A stretch of 64,000 nucleotides of DNA from Gimesia maris (GCF_008298035.1 NZ_CP042910.1:3673001-3737000); one strand, 5' to 3'; positions 26,555-36,876 are shown, counted from the first letter of the stretch. A program made the numbers and translations. Notes: a model not told the origin generated them from the letters alone.

Positions 26555-26630
26555 GTTTTACTGTAGCGTCTCCAGGACCATTAGGGCCGAGTAGAATTGA
26601 TCGGGAGATGATTTGGTTAAATGTGATGCG
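26555..26630 (+). repeat. Dispersed intergenic inverted repeat, copy 3
   Basis: Core of 76 bp, beginning GTTTTACTGTAGCGTCTCC and then AGGACCATTAGGGCCGAGTA, ending TTGGTTAAATGTGATGCG. It starts 11 bp after the stop of the second TadE-like gene, in the same orientation as the flanking genes. Confidence 0.88.
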
Positions 26631-26646
26631 AGCTGGAAACAAAAAA

Positions 26647-26680
26647 TTTACTTTAGTGTCTGTGGCTCTATTTCAGAGTA
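26647..26680 (+). repeat. Degenerate partial copy of the dispersed repeat
   Basis: TTTACTTTAGTGTC followed by TGTGGCTCTATTTCAGAGTA resembles the left half of the family (TTTACTGTAGCGTC and CCATTTAGACCGAGTA). It follows copy 3 by 16 bp and ends just before the ribosome site of the next gene. The right half is absent. Confidence 0.5.
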
Positions 26681-26695
26681 CAAGAGGGGGAAAAC

Positions 26696-28492
26696 ATGAG
26701 ACAACTTCAACAACTGAAAGATGAGGAGACCAGTTCCCCGCACGACCAGAGTCGTCGCGGTGCGTTCATGGTTATGGCAGCACCATTCCTCGTCGCAACC
26801 ATGGGCTTCATGGCGTTCGGTATCGACATCGCCGTGATCACAATGACCAAGACAAGAATGCGTAATGCCGTTGAAGCGGCAGCGCTGGCTGCGGCTCAGC
26901 AGATTACGGATGCCGTACAGACAACGGCTGACGGTATTGGAGGCAGCGACAATGTCAGCGGCGATGTGCAGGATGCGAATTCCATTGCCATCGACACTGC
27001 CAGGGCTGTTGCTGAGAAAGTCGCACGGTTAAACGGGGTCTACATTGATCCTGAAACCGATGTCGAGTTCGGTAAACGTTACCAGGACAGCGGCGGAACC
27101 TTTCATATGGTCTGGGGCGAAAATGCCAAGCCTTATAATGTGGTGAAAGTCACGGCCCGTAAAGATAATGCTACCGAGGGACAGCCGGATTCTCGCCTGC
27201 AGTTGTTCTTTGCCGGCTTTATGAGTGAGAAAACTGCCGCGGTAACGACTTCCGCAATCGCGTTTATTGAAGCCCGCGACATTGTGCTTGTTCTCGATTA
27301 TTCAGGTTCAATGAGCTACGACAGTGAATTTGATGCGATGTCTTCCTATCGTCTGGGAAAATCGGCGGTGGAAGCCAACCTGGATGATATCTGGGAGACA
27401 CTGGTTGACTCCGGCGCAACTTATTCTGATAGCGGTAAACTGAAGTTTCCCGCAACGGGCTATGGTAGAATAAATTCGGAAGTCGGGACTTATATCAGTT
27501 CCACTAACGACGATTATATTTACAGGGCTCTGGATCTGGATGAAGAAGATTCCAGTGGTAATTTAAAATACCCCTTTCCACAGGAAGGTAAAAATTATTA
27601 TGGTAATCTGAACGGAGAGCCTTCTGGCAACACAAATAAGAATCTGTGGAAAAACTATATCAAATGGGTTCGGTCGGACGGCACTGTCAATAATTATGGT
27701 TACCGCAAAAAATATGGGTACCGCACTTTGATGGGATACCTGATTGAACAACGCAAGTTGAACAGCCAGTCTGAAGATCTGTGGCGGGCTCCCATTTATC
27801 CATTCAATGCGATGAAAGAAGGGGTGACGTTGTTTACCGAATTCCTCAGCGGTCTGGAGTTCGGCGATCATATTGGTCTGGTCACTTATGATGATACATC
27901 ACGTATTCAATCTGTTTTAAATGAACAGGGGATTTCCGAGTCTGTTGATCTGGGAGATGAACTCATCACGAATCGATACTCTGATATCGATTCCATCCAG
28001 AGACACAAGCAGGCTTCTCACTATGCTCCTTACACTGGTATGGGTTATGGGATTAAAGATGCAAGAGAATTATTGCAGTCCCATGGCCGTGCTGGTGCGC
28101 GACCTACGATTCTGGTGATGACCGACGGTAATGCAAACCGTTCGCCTTCAGGCTGGTCACTGCCAGGTAGCTGGGACTGGGATGATGTGACCGATTTCGA
28201 TGACGATGGTCAGTCTGACTATTCAACGAATGATCGGCACAAACAGTATGCATTCTGGCAAGCTGTGGAAGCAGCAAAGCTGGGGTATACGGTTCACACC
28301 ATGACCGTAGGTGAAGGGGCAGATCGCAGCTTGATGCAGGCCATGGCCAAAGCGTGCAATGGGATCTGTATTGATGCTCCCGGTGGTGCAACGATCGAAG
28401 ACATGAAGTCACAGTTACTGACTGCCTTCGGCAAGATTGCCGCCAATGTGCCTCCAGCGAAATTACTGGCGGATCCGGAAAGCGATTATTAA
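26696..28492 (+). CDS. TadG-like protein with von Willebrand factor A domain
   Basis: This encodes 598 residues. ATG 26696 is preceded by AGAGGGGG, a strong ribosome site. The N-terminal Tad-type segment is RRGAFMVMAAPFLVATMGF (about 20-38) with one membrane helix, then VEAAALAAAQQI. A vWA domain (about 195-575) starts with the MIDAS motif DYSGSMS (Asp201, Ser203, Ser205), the metal-dependent adhesion site. TadG proteins link the pilus to the cell envelope and are often vWA-containing. It is followed 57 bp later by a strong terminator and is the third gene of the set. Confidence 0.87.
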   Translation: MRQLQQLKDEETSSPHDQSRRGAFMVMAAPFLVATMGFMAFGIDIAVITMTKTRMRNAVEAAALAAAQQITDAVQTTADGIGGSDNVSGDVQDANSIAIDTARAVAEKVARLNGVYIDPETDVEFGKRYQDSGGTFHMVWGENAKPYNVVKVTARKDNATEGQPDSRLQLFFAGFMSEKTAAVTTSAIAFIEARDIVLVLDYSGSMSYDSEFDAMSSYRLGKSAVEANLDDIWETLVDSGATYSDSGKLKFPATGYGRINSEVGTYISSTNDDYIYRALDLDEEDSSGNLKYPFPQEGKNYYGNLNGEPSGNTNKNLWKNYIKWVRSDGTVNNYGYRKKYGYRTLMGYLIEQRKLNSQSEDLWRAPIYPFNAMKEGVTLFTEFLSGLEFGDHIGLVTYDDTSRIQSVLNEQGISESVDLGDELITNRYSDIDSIQRHKQASHYAPYTGMGYGIKDARELLQSHGRAGARPTILVMTDGNANRSPSGWSLPGSWDWDDVTDFDDDGQSDYSTNDRHKQYAFWQAVEAAKLGYTVHTMTVGEGADRSLMQAMAKACNGICIDAPGGATIEDMKSQLLTAFGKIAANVPPAKLLADPESDY

Positions 28493-28549
28493 GTGAACGA
28501 ATTTGTTATGATTCGTGCCTGCTTGGGTTGATTTTCTACCTGAGTGAGA

Positions 28550-28580
28550 GGGGTGACTGGGAACGGTCACCCCTTTTTTT
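28550..28580 (+). terminator. Rho-independent terminator after the Tad-like cluster
   Basis: GGGGTGAC (28550-28557) and GTCACCCC (28566-28573) form a perfect 8-bp stem, followed by seven T residues. It closes the three-gene Tad-like cluster. Confidence 0.93.
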
Positions 28581-28913
28581 ATTGTAAGCGGTAGTTCATA
28601 AATAACCTTATGAAAGGTCCTCAGCGGCAGACCCTGAGTGGGAAATCTTTTAAATTTTTTTGAAAAACGGGAAATTCTCATCGACGAGGAATTAGGATGT
28701 ATTCATAATACTAGATATCAAAGCAGTCGAATATTAAGTTTCTGATTGAGGATCAATCGGAGTTAAACTTATCCTTCCACTACTCTCACCCTGGTTGATT
28801 TTCGCTCTGAAATAATGAGCCCTCTCAAAATCAATAAGGGGCAATGAGAAGAAACTGTCTTCTCATCACCAGAGTTATTTTAACTTAGGTTTGCCACAAG
28901 GGGGTTGAGGTTC
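28581..28913. other. Intergenic region upstream of the large cytochrome gene
   Basis: This is AT-rich sequence with no protein-like frame. It should carry the promoter of the giant cytochrome/WD40 gene. I do not identify a specific promoter or repeat copy here. Confidence 0.4.
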
Positions 28914-31900
28914 ATGTCCTGCGACAAGATCCGTACCATTGCAACTTTCACAGTTGTGCTCTGCGCCAGTTCTGTTTCCGGCCTGTTTACTGCGAAAACT
29001 GTGGCCGCTGAAAAACAAGTCAGCTTTTATCAGCAGGTCCGACCAATACTTCAGGCGCAGTGTGCCGGTTGCCACCATCCAAGAAATCCCGAAGGGGAAT
29101 ATGTCGTTACCGAGTTCTCCCATTTTCTTAAAGGGGGAGAAAGTCAAACCAGAGCGATTGTGCCCGGAAAACCGGATGAAAGTTACCTGGTTCAACTGAT
29201 TACCCCCCATGGCAATGAAGCAGAAATGCCGAAAGCAAAAACGCCTCTATCTCAGGATCAGATTAATCTGGTCCGATTATGGATCCAGCAGGGGGCCCGC
29301 AATGACTCACCGGCAAAGGTGGAGTATCGTTTTAATCAGGAACACCCGCCGACCTATTCTTCTCCCCCGGTCATCACCTCGCTGGCTTATTCGCCTGACG
29401 GAAAAATACTGGCAGTCGCCGGGTTCCATGAAGTGATCCTGCATGCTGCCGACGGAGATCAGATTCTGGCCCGTTTGATTGGAAAGTCACAACGCATTGA
29501 ATCGGTGCAGTTTTCCCCGGATGGAAAATCTCTGGCCGTCACAGGCGGGACTCCCGCGGAACGGGGAGAGGTTCAGATCTGGGATCTGGCGACCAAAACG
29601 CTCAAGAAGTCGATTCCGGTCACCTACGATACCCTGTATGGTGCCAGCTGGTCTCCCGATGGAAAACTGCTGGCATTTGGCTGCAGTGACAATACGGTCC
29701 GCGTCATTGAGGTGGAAACAGGAAAAGAAGTCCTGTACCAGAATGCCCATTACGACTGGGTACTGGATACTGTTTTTTCCACGGATGGCAGCCATCTGAT
29801 ATCAGTCAGCCGCGATCGCACGACTAAACTGACCGAGCTGAAAACCCAGCGGTTTATCGATAATATTACTTCAATTACACCCAAAGCCCTGACCGGAGGA
29901 CTGGCTGCCATCGATCGGCATCCTACACAGGATACTGTGCTGGTCGGCGGTGCGGATGGTGTGCCAAAACTGTATCACGTTTTCCGGCAGTCGAAGCGGG
30001 TCATCGGAGATGATGCAAACCTGGTGCGCCAGTTCCCTGCTCTGAAAGGACGGATCTTCGGTGTCGATATTCATCCGGACGGTAAGCAACTGGTCGCTGT
30101 CAGCAGCCTGAACCATACTGGCGAACTGAAAGTCTTTGATTTTGAGATCGCATCCAAGTTTCCGGAAGATCTGGTCAAAATTCTTTCTGAGCGTGTGGCA
30201 TCACGTTCGGCAGAAGATAAGAAACGGGTTGAGGAAAATCGCAATAAAGGGGTCAAAGTCGTCAGTGAAGTGAAAGTGCCGGAATCGGGCCTGTATACCG
30301 TCTGCTACCATCCAGCTGGTGAAGTTATCGCGACCGCCGGCCAGGATGGTCAGGTGCGTCTGTATGAAGCAAAAACAGGAAAGTTGAAGAAATCCTTTGT
30401 ACCTGTTCCGTTACAGCAGGCCGGGACTCTTGTCGCTGCCAAGCCGACAAACAGCAGTAAAGTTCCACAAAACGAGTTAAACAAACTCGTTGTTGTCGAT
30501 TTAAACGAGAAAAAACTTCCCGAAGAATCATTCAGCAATTCTGATCCACTGGTGAAACTGGAAGTACAACCTGCTGAAGCCACGATTGCCCAGAAATATG
30601 ACACGATTCAGTTCCTGGTGACAGGGTATACCAAATCCGGTGCTAAGACGGATTTGACGCGACTGGTGCAGAAGTCACTCAAGGAGAAAGACACGATTTA
30701 TGTCTCACCCCGCGGGCTGGTACGGGCATTAAAACCCGGTACTGCGGAAGTTCAGTTCAGTCTACACGGTCAGCAGGCAACAGCCAAAATCAGGGTGGCG
30801 GATTTTCCTGCCAGCTACAGTCCTGATTACTGGCGGGACGTGGCGCCGGCTTTTACAAAAATGGGTTGTAATTCCGGATTGTGTCACGGTGCCAATAAGG
30901 GGAAAGATGGATTTAAGCTCTCTTTGCGAGGCACCGATGATCTGTTTGACCTGCGTGCTTTCACAGACGATCTTAAATCGCGGCGCGTGAATCTGGCGGC
31001 TCCGGAGCAGAGTCTGATTCTGCTGAAAGCGATTGCGGAAGTTCCTCACAAGGGAGGCCAGGTGGCACTGGCCGGTAATGCCCATTACGAGATTGTTTCG
31101 TCATGGATTAAAGAGGGCACCCCGCTCCAGCGAGATGCGGCCCGTGTTGCCAGCATCAAAGTCGTGCCCGAAAATCCGGTTGTGCCTCGCGCAGGACTGC
31201 TGCAGCAGTTCCGGGTTCTGGCAACTTATGATAATGGTGAGATTCGCGATGTGACTTCCGATGCTTTTATTGACTGCAGTAACATTGAAATTGCCAAAAT
31301 GCATCATGGCGGAATAGCAGAAGCACTTCGCCGCGGGGAAGCCCCCCTGCTCGCCCGTTATCAGGGTAAGTATGCGGCTACGACTGTCACCGTCATGGGA
31401 GATCGCTCTGAATTCGCCTGGAAACAACAGCCTGTCTACAACTATATCGACGAGCTGGTTGACCAGAAACTCAAAAAAACAAAGACCCTGCCTTCTGAGT
31501 TGTGTTCTGATGCTGAGTTTATCCGCCGGATTTATATCGATCTGACAGGATTACCGCCCACAATTGATGATGTCAAAGCGTTTCTCGCCGACAAACGCGA
31601 GTCGCGTACGAAACGCAATGAGTTGATTGACCGCTTACTGGCAAGTCAGGAATATGTGGAACACTGGACCAATAAATGGGCTGACCTGCTGCAGGTCAAT
31701 CGCAAGTACCTGGGGACAGAAGGTTCTCAACTGTTCCACGACTGGATCCGCAAATCCGTCGCTGAGAATGTGCCTTACGACAAGTTTGTCTACAACATTC
31801 TGTCCGCTTCGGGATCTAATAAAGAAGTACCGGCTGCTTCGTATTTCAAAATCCATCGTACGCCTGAAGATACGATGGAAAATACGACACACCTGTTTCT

Positions 31901-34082
31901 CTCAATTCGTTTCAACTGCAATAAGTGCCACGATCATCCCTTTGAACGCTGGACTCAGGATCAATATTACGAAACGTCCGCTTTCTTCGCTCAGTATGAT
32001 TTGAAGAATGCCCCGGAAAGTAAAGGACGCACGATTGGCGGAACCGCTGTCGAAGGCCGTAAGCCGCTGTTTGAGGTTGTGTATGATAAAAACGAAGGAG
32101 AAATGATCCACGAACGAACCGGAGCGAAAACACCGCCGGAATTCCCCTACCCTGCCAAATTCAAAATGGGTGAGAAGAAAAAAGAAGAACTGACCCGGCG
32201 TGAAAAACTGGCCCGCTGGATCACCTCCCGTGACAATCAGTACTTTGCCAAAGCTTATGCGAACCGCATCTGGGGTTATCTGACGGGGACCGGTCTGATC
32301 GAACCGATTGATGATATCCGGGCGGGTAATCCGCCTTCGAATCCGGAATTACTGGATCGATTAACGGCTGATTTTCTTGAACATGATTTTGATATCAGGC
32401 ATATGATGCGCGTGGTCTGTCAGTCGCGTACTTATCAGTTATCCATCGAATCCAACGAGTGGAATGAAGATGACAGCATTAACTATTCGCATGCAAAAGC
32501 GCGGCGTCTGCCGGCAGAAGTCTTGTATGATGCCTTGTGCCGTGTCACGGGTTCACAGTCCAATATCCCTGGAGTTCCGGCCGGTACCCGTGCAGCTGAA
32601 CTGCCCGACGTCGGCTTTGAATTGAAAAGTGACTTCCTGGCAAAGTTCGGGCGTGCACAACGCGAAAGTCCTTGTGAGTGTGAGCGGTCTTCCAGCGTGG
32701 AACTGGGACCGGTTATGGCGTTGATCAGTGGGCCCACCGTGGGAAATGCCATTAGTGATCCCAATAACGCTTTGAACAAACTGGTGCAGACTGAAAAAGA
32801 TGATTCGTCTCTGATTAACTCTATCTTCTTACGTGTATTGAACCGCCCTGCTTCTCCCGAGGAGACACAGGCAGGTGTCAAGCTCATTCAACAGCAGATT
32901 CAGAGCGAACATGAGACATTGAAAAAGCGTCTGGCGGCCTATGAAAAAGGATTGAAGCCGGAAGTGATTCAGCAGGAAGATCAGCGCGTACAGAATATTC
33001 AGTCAGCACAACAGAAGCTGTCTGAGTTTGAGAAAGCGATTGCGCCACGCGAAGCCTTCCTCAATAAGGAACAACAGGCACGCACAGCGAAGCTGCAGAA
33101 AGCATTGTCCGCCTACCAGAGTTCGATTCAGGACAAGATCGCTGCCTGGGAAAAACAGGAAGCAAAAGGGACCCACTGGACTCCCATCAAGCCTGTAACC
33201 GCGAAAGCGACGAATGAAGCAACTCTGGAACCACAGAAAGATCTGTCCCTGCTGGCGAAGGGGAAAAATGGTAAAGGTGATTATGAAATCGTCACAGAAA
33301 CCAGTCTGAAAAATCTTTCGGCAGTCCGGCTGGAAGTATTGATCGATGATTCGTTTCCCAGGAAAGGTCCCGGTCGTTCGACAGATGGGAACTTTGTATT
33401 GACTGAATTCGAAGTCTACGCGGCTCCGAAATCAAAACCGGATCAGAAAACAAAGCTCAAGTTGTTGAACGCTCAGGCTGATTTCAGTCAGAATGGGTAC
33501 TCAATTGCGACGGCCATTGATGGCAAGCTTGCTCCGCAGGGAAATGGCTGGGCAGTCTCACCACAGATTGGAAAACCACATGTCGCCAGTTTCGATATCC
33601 AGTCGCCGGTCCCCGCTGATGATCAGGGAATGATTTTGACATTTGTCATGAAGCAGGAGTTCAACAGCAATACGCATTCGATTGGCCGTTTCCGTCTGTC
33701 TATCACGGACGGCATCGGACCAACCACCCTCGATAAACATCCCCAGGATATTCAGAATATTCTGGCGAAGGCGGTCGATAAACGAAATGCTGCCGAGAAA
33801 AAGAAACTGCAGGAATATTACAGCAAAGCCGACAGTCAGTTGCAGTCGATGTTAAAAGCAGTTGCCGAGAGTAAACAGCCACGCGCGACCGACCCGGTTC
33901 TGGTGCAATACCGTAAGCATCTGCAGGAAATGCAGGAACTCAAACCGGTTGACCGGACACTCACACGACTGCGAAGTGATGTGCAGTTAAGTGCCGAACA
34001 GCTCAAACATCACCGTCTGATTGCGGCTCAGGACCTGACCTGGGCTTTGATTAACAGTCCGGCGTTTCTGTTTAATCATTAA
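28914..34082 (+). CDS. Giant planctomycetal cytochrome / WD40 / DUF1549 / DUF1553 protein
   Basis: This encodes 1722 residues. ATG 28914 has AGGGGG about 9 nt upstream; a TTG at 28905 is an alternative. A signal peptide (about 1-32) precedes a PSCyt1 heme domain with CAGCH (Cys50-His54). About six WD40-like repeats follow (about 150-510; SPDGKILAVAG, SPDGKSLAVTG, SPDGKLLAFGC, HPAGEVIATAGQDGQVRLYE). Next come a Big-2-like segment (about 545-620), a second heme-like site of the CX4CH type (CNSGLCHG) and DUF1549 with CNKCHDHPFERW. A charged coiled coil (about 1310-1420) and DUF1553-type sequence complete it. It should be secreted or periplasmic. The DUF1501 partner follows 77 bp later. Function is not established. 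Confidence 0.88.
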   Translation: MSCDKIRTIATFTVVLCASSVSGLFTAKTVAAEKQVSFYQQVRPILQAQCAGCHHPRNPEGEYVVTEFSHFLKGGESQTRAIVPGKPDESYLVQLITPHGNEAEMPKAKTPLSQDQINLVRLWIQQGARNDSPAKVEYRFNQEHPPTYSSPPVITSLAYSPDGKILAVAGFHEVILHAADGDQILARLIGKSQRIESVQFSPDGKSLAVTGGTPAERGEVQIWDLATKTLKKSIPVTYDTLYGASWSPDGKLLAFGCSDNTVRVIEVETGKEVLYQNAHYDWVLDTVFSTDGSHLISVSRDRTTKLTELKTQRFIDNITSITPKALTGGLAAIDRHPTQDTVLVGGADGVPKLYHVFRQSKRVIGDDANLVRQFPALKGRIFGVDIHPDGKQLVAVSSLNHTGELKVFDFEIASKFPEDLVKILSERVASRSAEDKKRVEENRNKGVKVVSEVKVPESGLYTVCYHPAGEVIATAGQDGQVRLYEAKTGKLKKSFVPVPLQQAGTLVAAKPTNSSKVPQNELNKLVVVDLNEKKLPEESFSNSDPLVKLEVQPAEATIAQKYDTIQFLVTGYTKSGAKTDLTRLVQKSLKEKDTIYVSPRGLVRALKPGTAEVQFSLHGQQATAKIRVADFPASYSPDYWRDVAPAFTKMGCNSGLCHGANKGKDGFKLSLRGTDDLFDLRAFTDDLKSRRVNLAAPEQSLILLKAIAEVPHKGGQVALAGNAHYEIVSSWIKEGTPLQRDAARVASIKVVPENPVVPRAGLLQQFRVLATYDNGEIRDVTSDAFIDCSNIEIAKMHHGGIAEALRRGEAPLLARYQGKYAATTVTVMGDRSEFAWKQQPVYNYIDELVDQKLKKTKTLPSELCSDAEFIRRIYIDLTGLPPTIDDVKAFLADKRESRTKRNELIDRLLASQEYVEHWTNKWADLLQVNRKYLGTEGSQLFHDWIRKSVAENVPYDKFVYNILSASGSNKEVPAASYFKIHRTPEDTMENTTHLFLSIRFNCNKCHDHPFERWTQDQYYETSAFFAQYDLKNAPESKGRTIGGTAVEGRKPLFEVVYDKNEGEMIHERTGAKTPPEFPYPAKFKMGEKKKEELTRREKLARWITSRDNQYFAKAYANRIWGYLTGTGLIEPIDDIRAGNPPSNPELLDRLTADFLEHDFDIRHMMRVVCQSRTYQLSIESNEWNEDDSINYSHAKARRLPAEVLYDALCRVTGSQSNIPGVPAGTRAAELPDVGFELKSDFLAKFGRAQRESPCECERSSSVELGPVMALISGPTVGNAISDPNNALNKLVQTEKDDSSLINSIFLRVLNRPASPEETQAGVKLIQQQIQSEHETLKKRLAAYEKGLKPEVIQQEDQRVQNIQSAQQKLSEFEKAIAPREAFLNKEQQARTAKLQKALSAYQSSIQDKIAAWEKQEAKGTHWTPIKPVTAKATNEATLEPQKDLSLLAKGKNGKGDYEIVTETSLKNLSAVRLEVLIDDSFPRKGPGRSTDGNFVLTEFEVYAAPKSKPDQKTKLKLLNAQADFSQNGYSIATAIDGKLAPQGNGWAVSPQIGKPHVASFDIQSPVPADDQGMILTFVMKQEFNSNTHSIGRFRLSITDGIGPTTLDKHPQDIQNILAKAVDKRNAAEKKKLQEYYSKADSQLQSMLKAVAESKQPRATDPVLVQYRKHLQEMQELKPVDRTLTRLRSDVQLSAEQLKHHRLIAAQDLTWALINSPAFLFNH

Positions 34083-34159
34083 GAACGATTCAAAAAATTG
34101 TTTTCAACATAGAATACAAAACTGAAACTGCTCTCAAATCCAAATGAGGAGATATTGAA

Positions 34160-35632
34160 ATGCTGATCATTCCCGGTCAACCAGGCAAGGAAGTATGTGA
34201 GTCTCGAAATCAAATTTCACGACGTGATTTGTTGCGGGTAGGTGGTTCCGGCATGATGGGTATGGGACTGGGGTCCATGCTGCAACTGCAGGAAGCGGCG
34301 GCCAACAGTAATGAAGGTGGTGGCGGCCCCGGCTGGGCCAAAGCCAAAAGTGTCATTCTGATCTTTCTGCAAGGGGGCCCCAGCCACATTGATTTGTGGG
34401 ATCCTAAAGAAAATGTACCCGATAACGTACGCAGTGTATTCAAGCCGATCTCCACCAAAATGCCCGGTGTGCAGTTTACCGAGCTGCTTCCCAATCTGGC
34501 TCAGAATAATGACAAGTTCACGATGATCCGTTCGATGAGCTACACACCCAAAGGACTCTTCAATCACACCGCTGCCATCTATCAGATGTTGACCGGTTAC
34601 ACGACCGACAAGGTCAGCCCTTCCGGCCAGCTGGAACCGCCCAGTCCCAAGGACTTCCCGAACTTTGGTTCCAACGTGATCCGTCTGCAGCCACCACAGG
34701 TTTCCATGTTACCTTTCGTGATGCTGCCTCGTCCTCTGCAGGAAAGTAATGTGGTCGGCAAAGCGGGTACCGCAGGCTTCCTGGGACGTGCCTATGATCC
34801 TTACTATCTGTATCCACCCGGAGACGATATGGATATGAATAAGATGGACAAGATCAGTGTCGACGACCTGAAACTGCGTCCCGATGTTTATACATCCCGT
34901 CTGCAGCGTCGCGCCAGTCTGCGTGACACAATCAACAAAGGCATGCCTCAACTCAACAAAGCGGTTGAGGACTACAAGCTCGATAAATATTACAGTCGTG
35001 CCCTGGATCTGGTGATTTCCGGGCGTGCCCGTGATGCGTTTGCTTTGGATCAGGAATCGGATGCTGTCCGTGATCAATATGGTCGCAATACGTTTGGCCA
35101 GAGTTTGTTGCTGGCAAGACGTCTGGTGGAAGCGGGAACGCGTGTCGTTGAAGTGGTCTGGCCGAAAGTTGCCAATTCCAATAACCATTCCTGGGACGTC
35201 CATTCCGGTCTGACCAATCGTTTGAAAAATCAGTCGGCTCCCATGTTCGATCAGGGACTGGCCAGTCTGATCTCCGATTTGTACGACCGTGGTACACTGG
35301 ATGAGACTCTGGTCGTGGCGGTTGGTGAATTCGGACGCAGTCCGCAACGCGGCGTCAGTACTTCCGGAAACTCAAACAGTGATGACGGACGCGATCACTG
35401 GCCTTACTGTTATACTTCCCTGCTTGCAGGTGCCGGGATTAAACGGGGCTACGTGCATGGTGAATCGGACAAAACCGGTTCGAGCCCGCGAAAAGATCCC
35501 GTCCATCCCCGCGAACTGCTGGCAACGATTTATCATTCGTTCGGAATTAATCCGGAAACGATTGTGTATAACCATCTGAATCAGCCCCGCGAACTGGTGA
35601 AAGCCCAGGCCGTCACCAAACTCATGGGATAA
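34160..35632 (+). CDS. DUF1501 sulfatase-like protein (Tat-exported), second copy
   Basis: This encodes 490 residues. GAGGAG precedes the [22 protein letters not shown] is a twin-arginine signal. Family elements are [43 protein letters not shown] and [20 protein letters not shown], which hold the presumed metal ligands of the alkaline-phosphatase/sulfatase fold. It pairs with the giant cytochrome/DUF1549/DUF1553 protein upstream, as in the first pair near 9.7-13.8 kb. A perfect 14-bp-stem terminator follows. Confidence 0.92.
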   Translation: MLIIPGQPGKEVCESRNQISRRDLLRVGGSGMMGMGLGSMLQLQEAAANSNEGGGGPGWAKAKSVILIFLQGGPSHIDLWDPKENVPDNVRSVFKPISTKMPGVQFTELLPNLAQNNDKFTMIRSMSYTPKGLFNHTAAIYQMLTGYTTDKVSPSGQLEPPSPKDFPNFGSNVIRLQPPQVSMLPFVMLPRPLQESNVVGKAGTAGFLGRAYDPYYLYPPGDDMDMNKMDKISVDDLKLRPDVYTSRLQRRASLRDTINKGMPQLNKAVEDYKLDKYYSRALDLVISGRARDAFALDQESDAVRDQYGRNTFGQSLLLARRLVEAGTRVVEVVWPKVANSNNHSWDVHSGLTNRLKNQSAPMFDQGLASLISDLYDRGTLDETLVVAVGEFGRSPQRGVSTSGNSNSDDGRDHWPYCYTSLLAGAGIKRGYVHGESDKTGSSPRKDPVHPRELLATIYHSFGINPETIVYNHLNQPRELVKAQAVTKLMG

Positions 35633-35657
35633 CCGTATCCGTAATTTCAATTTTATC

Positions 35658-35700
35658 CAGGCCCGCCTGTCAACTGCGACAGGCGGGCCTGTTTTGTTTG
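35658..35700 (+). terminator. Strong rho-independent terminator
   Basis: CAGGCCCGCCTGTC (35658-35671) and GACAGGCGGGCCTG (35678-35691) form a perfect 14-bp stem with a 6-nt loop, followed by TTTTGTTTG. It ends the large-cytochrome/DUF1501 unit. Confidence 0.95.
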
Positions 35701-35790
35701 TGGTGAGACAAAAGAAAGAGTACGATACGCGGCGGACTCTGCCGTCTGTCAGCAGAATTGTGAAATGTCATCAGCTTTGAAACGAGATTC

Positions 35791-36876
35791 ATGCCTGAAC
35801 CGCTTAAAGACCGCTACGATGAAGCCTATCTCAATCGACTGATTGAGGAACTTGCCCGCTATTCGCCGCGCTTTCCTCGCAAGCGTATGCTGCAGTTTGT
35901 GTTTGACGCGGAATGGGAGCAGCGTGAACTGAAACAGCGTATGCGGCATATTACGCATGCGTTGCATGAGTTTCTGCCGAATGATTATGGGACTGCACTC
36001 ACCGTTTTAGAGCGGGCTGCCCCCTCTTTTGGTGGTTTTGAAGCAATGTTCTTCCCTGACTTTGTTGAAGTCTACGGCCTGAAGGACTGGGATCGCTCTA
36101 TGGCAGCACTGGAACATTTTACGAAGTTCTCCAGCAGCGAATTTGCCGTCCGTCCGTTTATTGTGCAAGATCAGCAACGCATGATCCGCCAGTTGAAGCT
36201 CTGGGCTGCATCGTCGGATCAGCATGTTCGCAGGCTGGCTTCCGAGGGGAGTCGCCCCCGTTTGCCGTGGGCAATGGCTTTACCGGCCTTTAAACAGAAT
36301 CCTGCCCCCCTGCTGCCAATTCTGAAACGGTTGAAATCCGATTCCAGTGAATATGTCAGGCGGAGCGTCGCCAATCATCTGAATGACATCTCCAAAGATC
36401 ATCCTCAAATCGTTTTGTCTCTGGCTGAACAGTGGCTCAAAGGAAAACCGGAAACACGCTGGATTGTAAAGCACGGCTGTCGGACATTATTAAAACAGGG
36501 AGATCCGCAGACGCTGGCTCTGTTCGGTTATCGCCGGCCGGATAACCTCAAAATCAGAAAGTTTGAACTCCAGCCGTCTGTCATCAGCATGGGAGAAGAG
36601 GTGAGGTTTGAATTTGAACTGGTTTCACATAAAACGGAACTGGGGCAAATCCGCATGGAATATGCCGTTGAATTTGTGAGACAGAAAGGCGCGACAACCC
36701 GTAAAGTATTTAAGATTTCGGAAGGCGTTTACCCTGAGCATTCCAGAGTCTATCGATCAAAACATTCCTTCAAACCCATTTCCACACGCAGGTATTATCC
36801 CGGCATCCATCGTCTGGCGATTATTGTCAACGGTCAGCAGCTGGAACAGGTAGAATTTGAACTGCAGGATGCCTGA
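35791..36876 (+). CDS. AlkC-like DNA alkylation repair glycosylase
   Basis: This encodes 361 residues, soluble. Residues 1-245 are HEAT-like repeats as in AlkC/AlkD DNA glycosylases, with family-typical stretches: FPRKRMLQFVFD, LKQRMRHITHALHEFLP, DQHVRRLASEGSRPRLPWA, YVRRSVANHLNDISKDHP and WIVKHGCRTLLKQGDP. The C-terminal 105 residues form an Ig-like domain (FELQPSVISMGEEVRFEFEL), the addition that separates AlkC from AlkD. AlkC excises N3-methyladenine and 3-methylcytosine-type lesions without base flipping. It is a single gene with no operon partner, 90 bp after a strong terminator. Confidence 0.85.
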   Translation: MPEPLKDRYDEAYLNRLIEELARYSPRFPRKRMLQFVFDAEWEQRELKQRMRHITHALHEFLPNDYGTALTVLERAAPSFGGFEAMFFPDFVEVYGLKDWDRSMAALEHFTKFSSSEFAVRPFIVQDQQRMIRQLKLWAASSDQHVRRLASEGSRPRLPWAMALPAFKQNPAPLLPILKRLKSDSSEYVRRSVANHLNDISKDHPQIVLSLAEQWLKGKPETRWIVKHGCRTLLKQGDPQTLALFGYRRPDNLKIRKFELQPSVISMGEEVRFEFELVSHKTELGQIRMEYAVEFVRQKGATTRKVFKISEGVYPEHSRVYRSKHSFKPISTRRYYPGIHRLAIIVNGQQLEQVEFELQDA

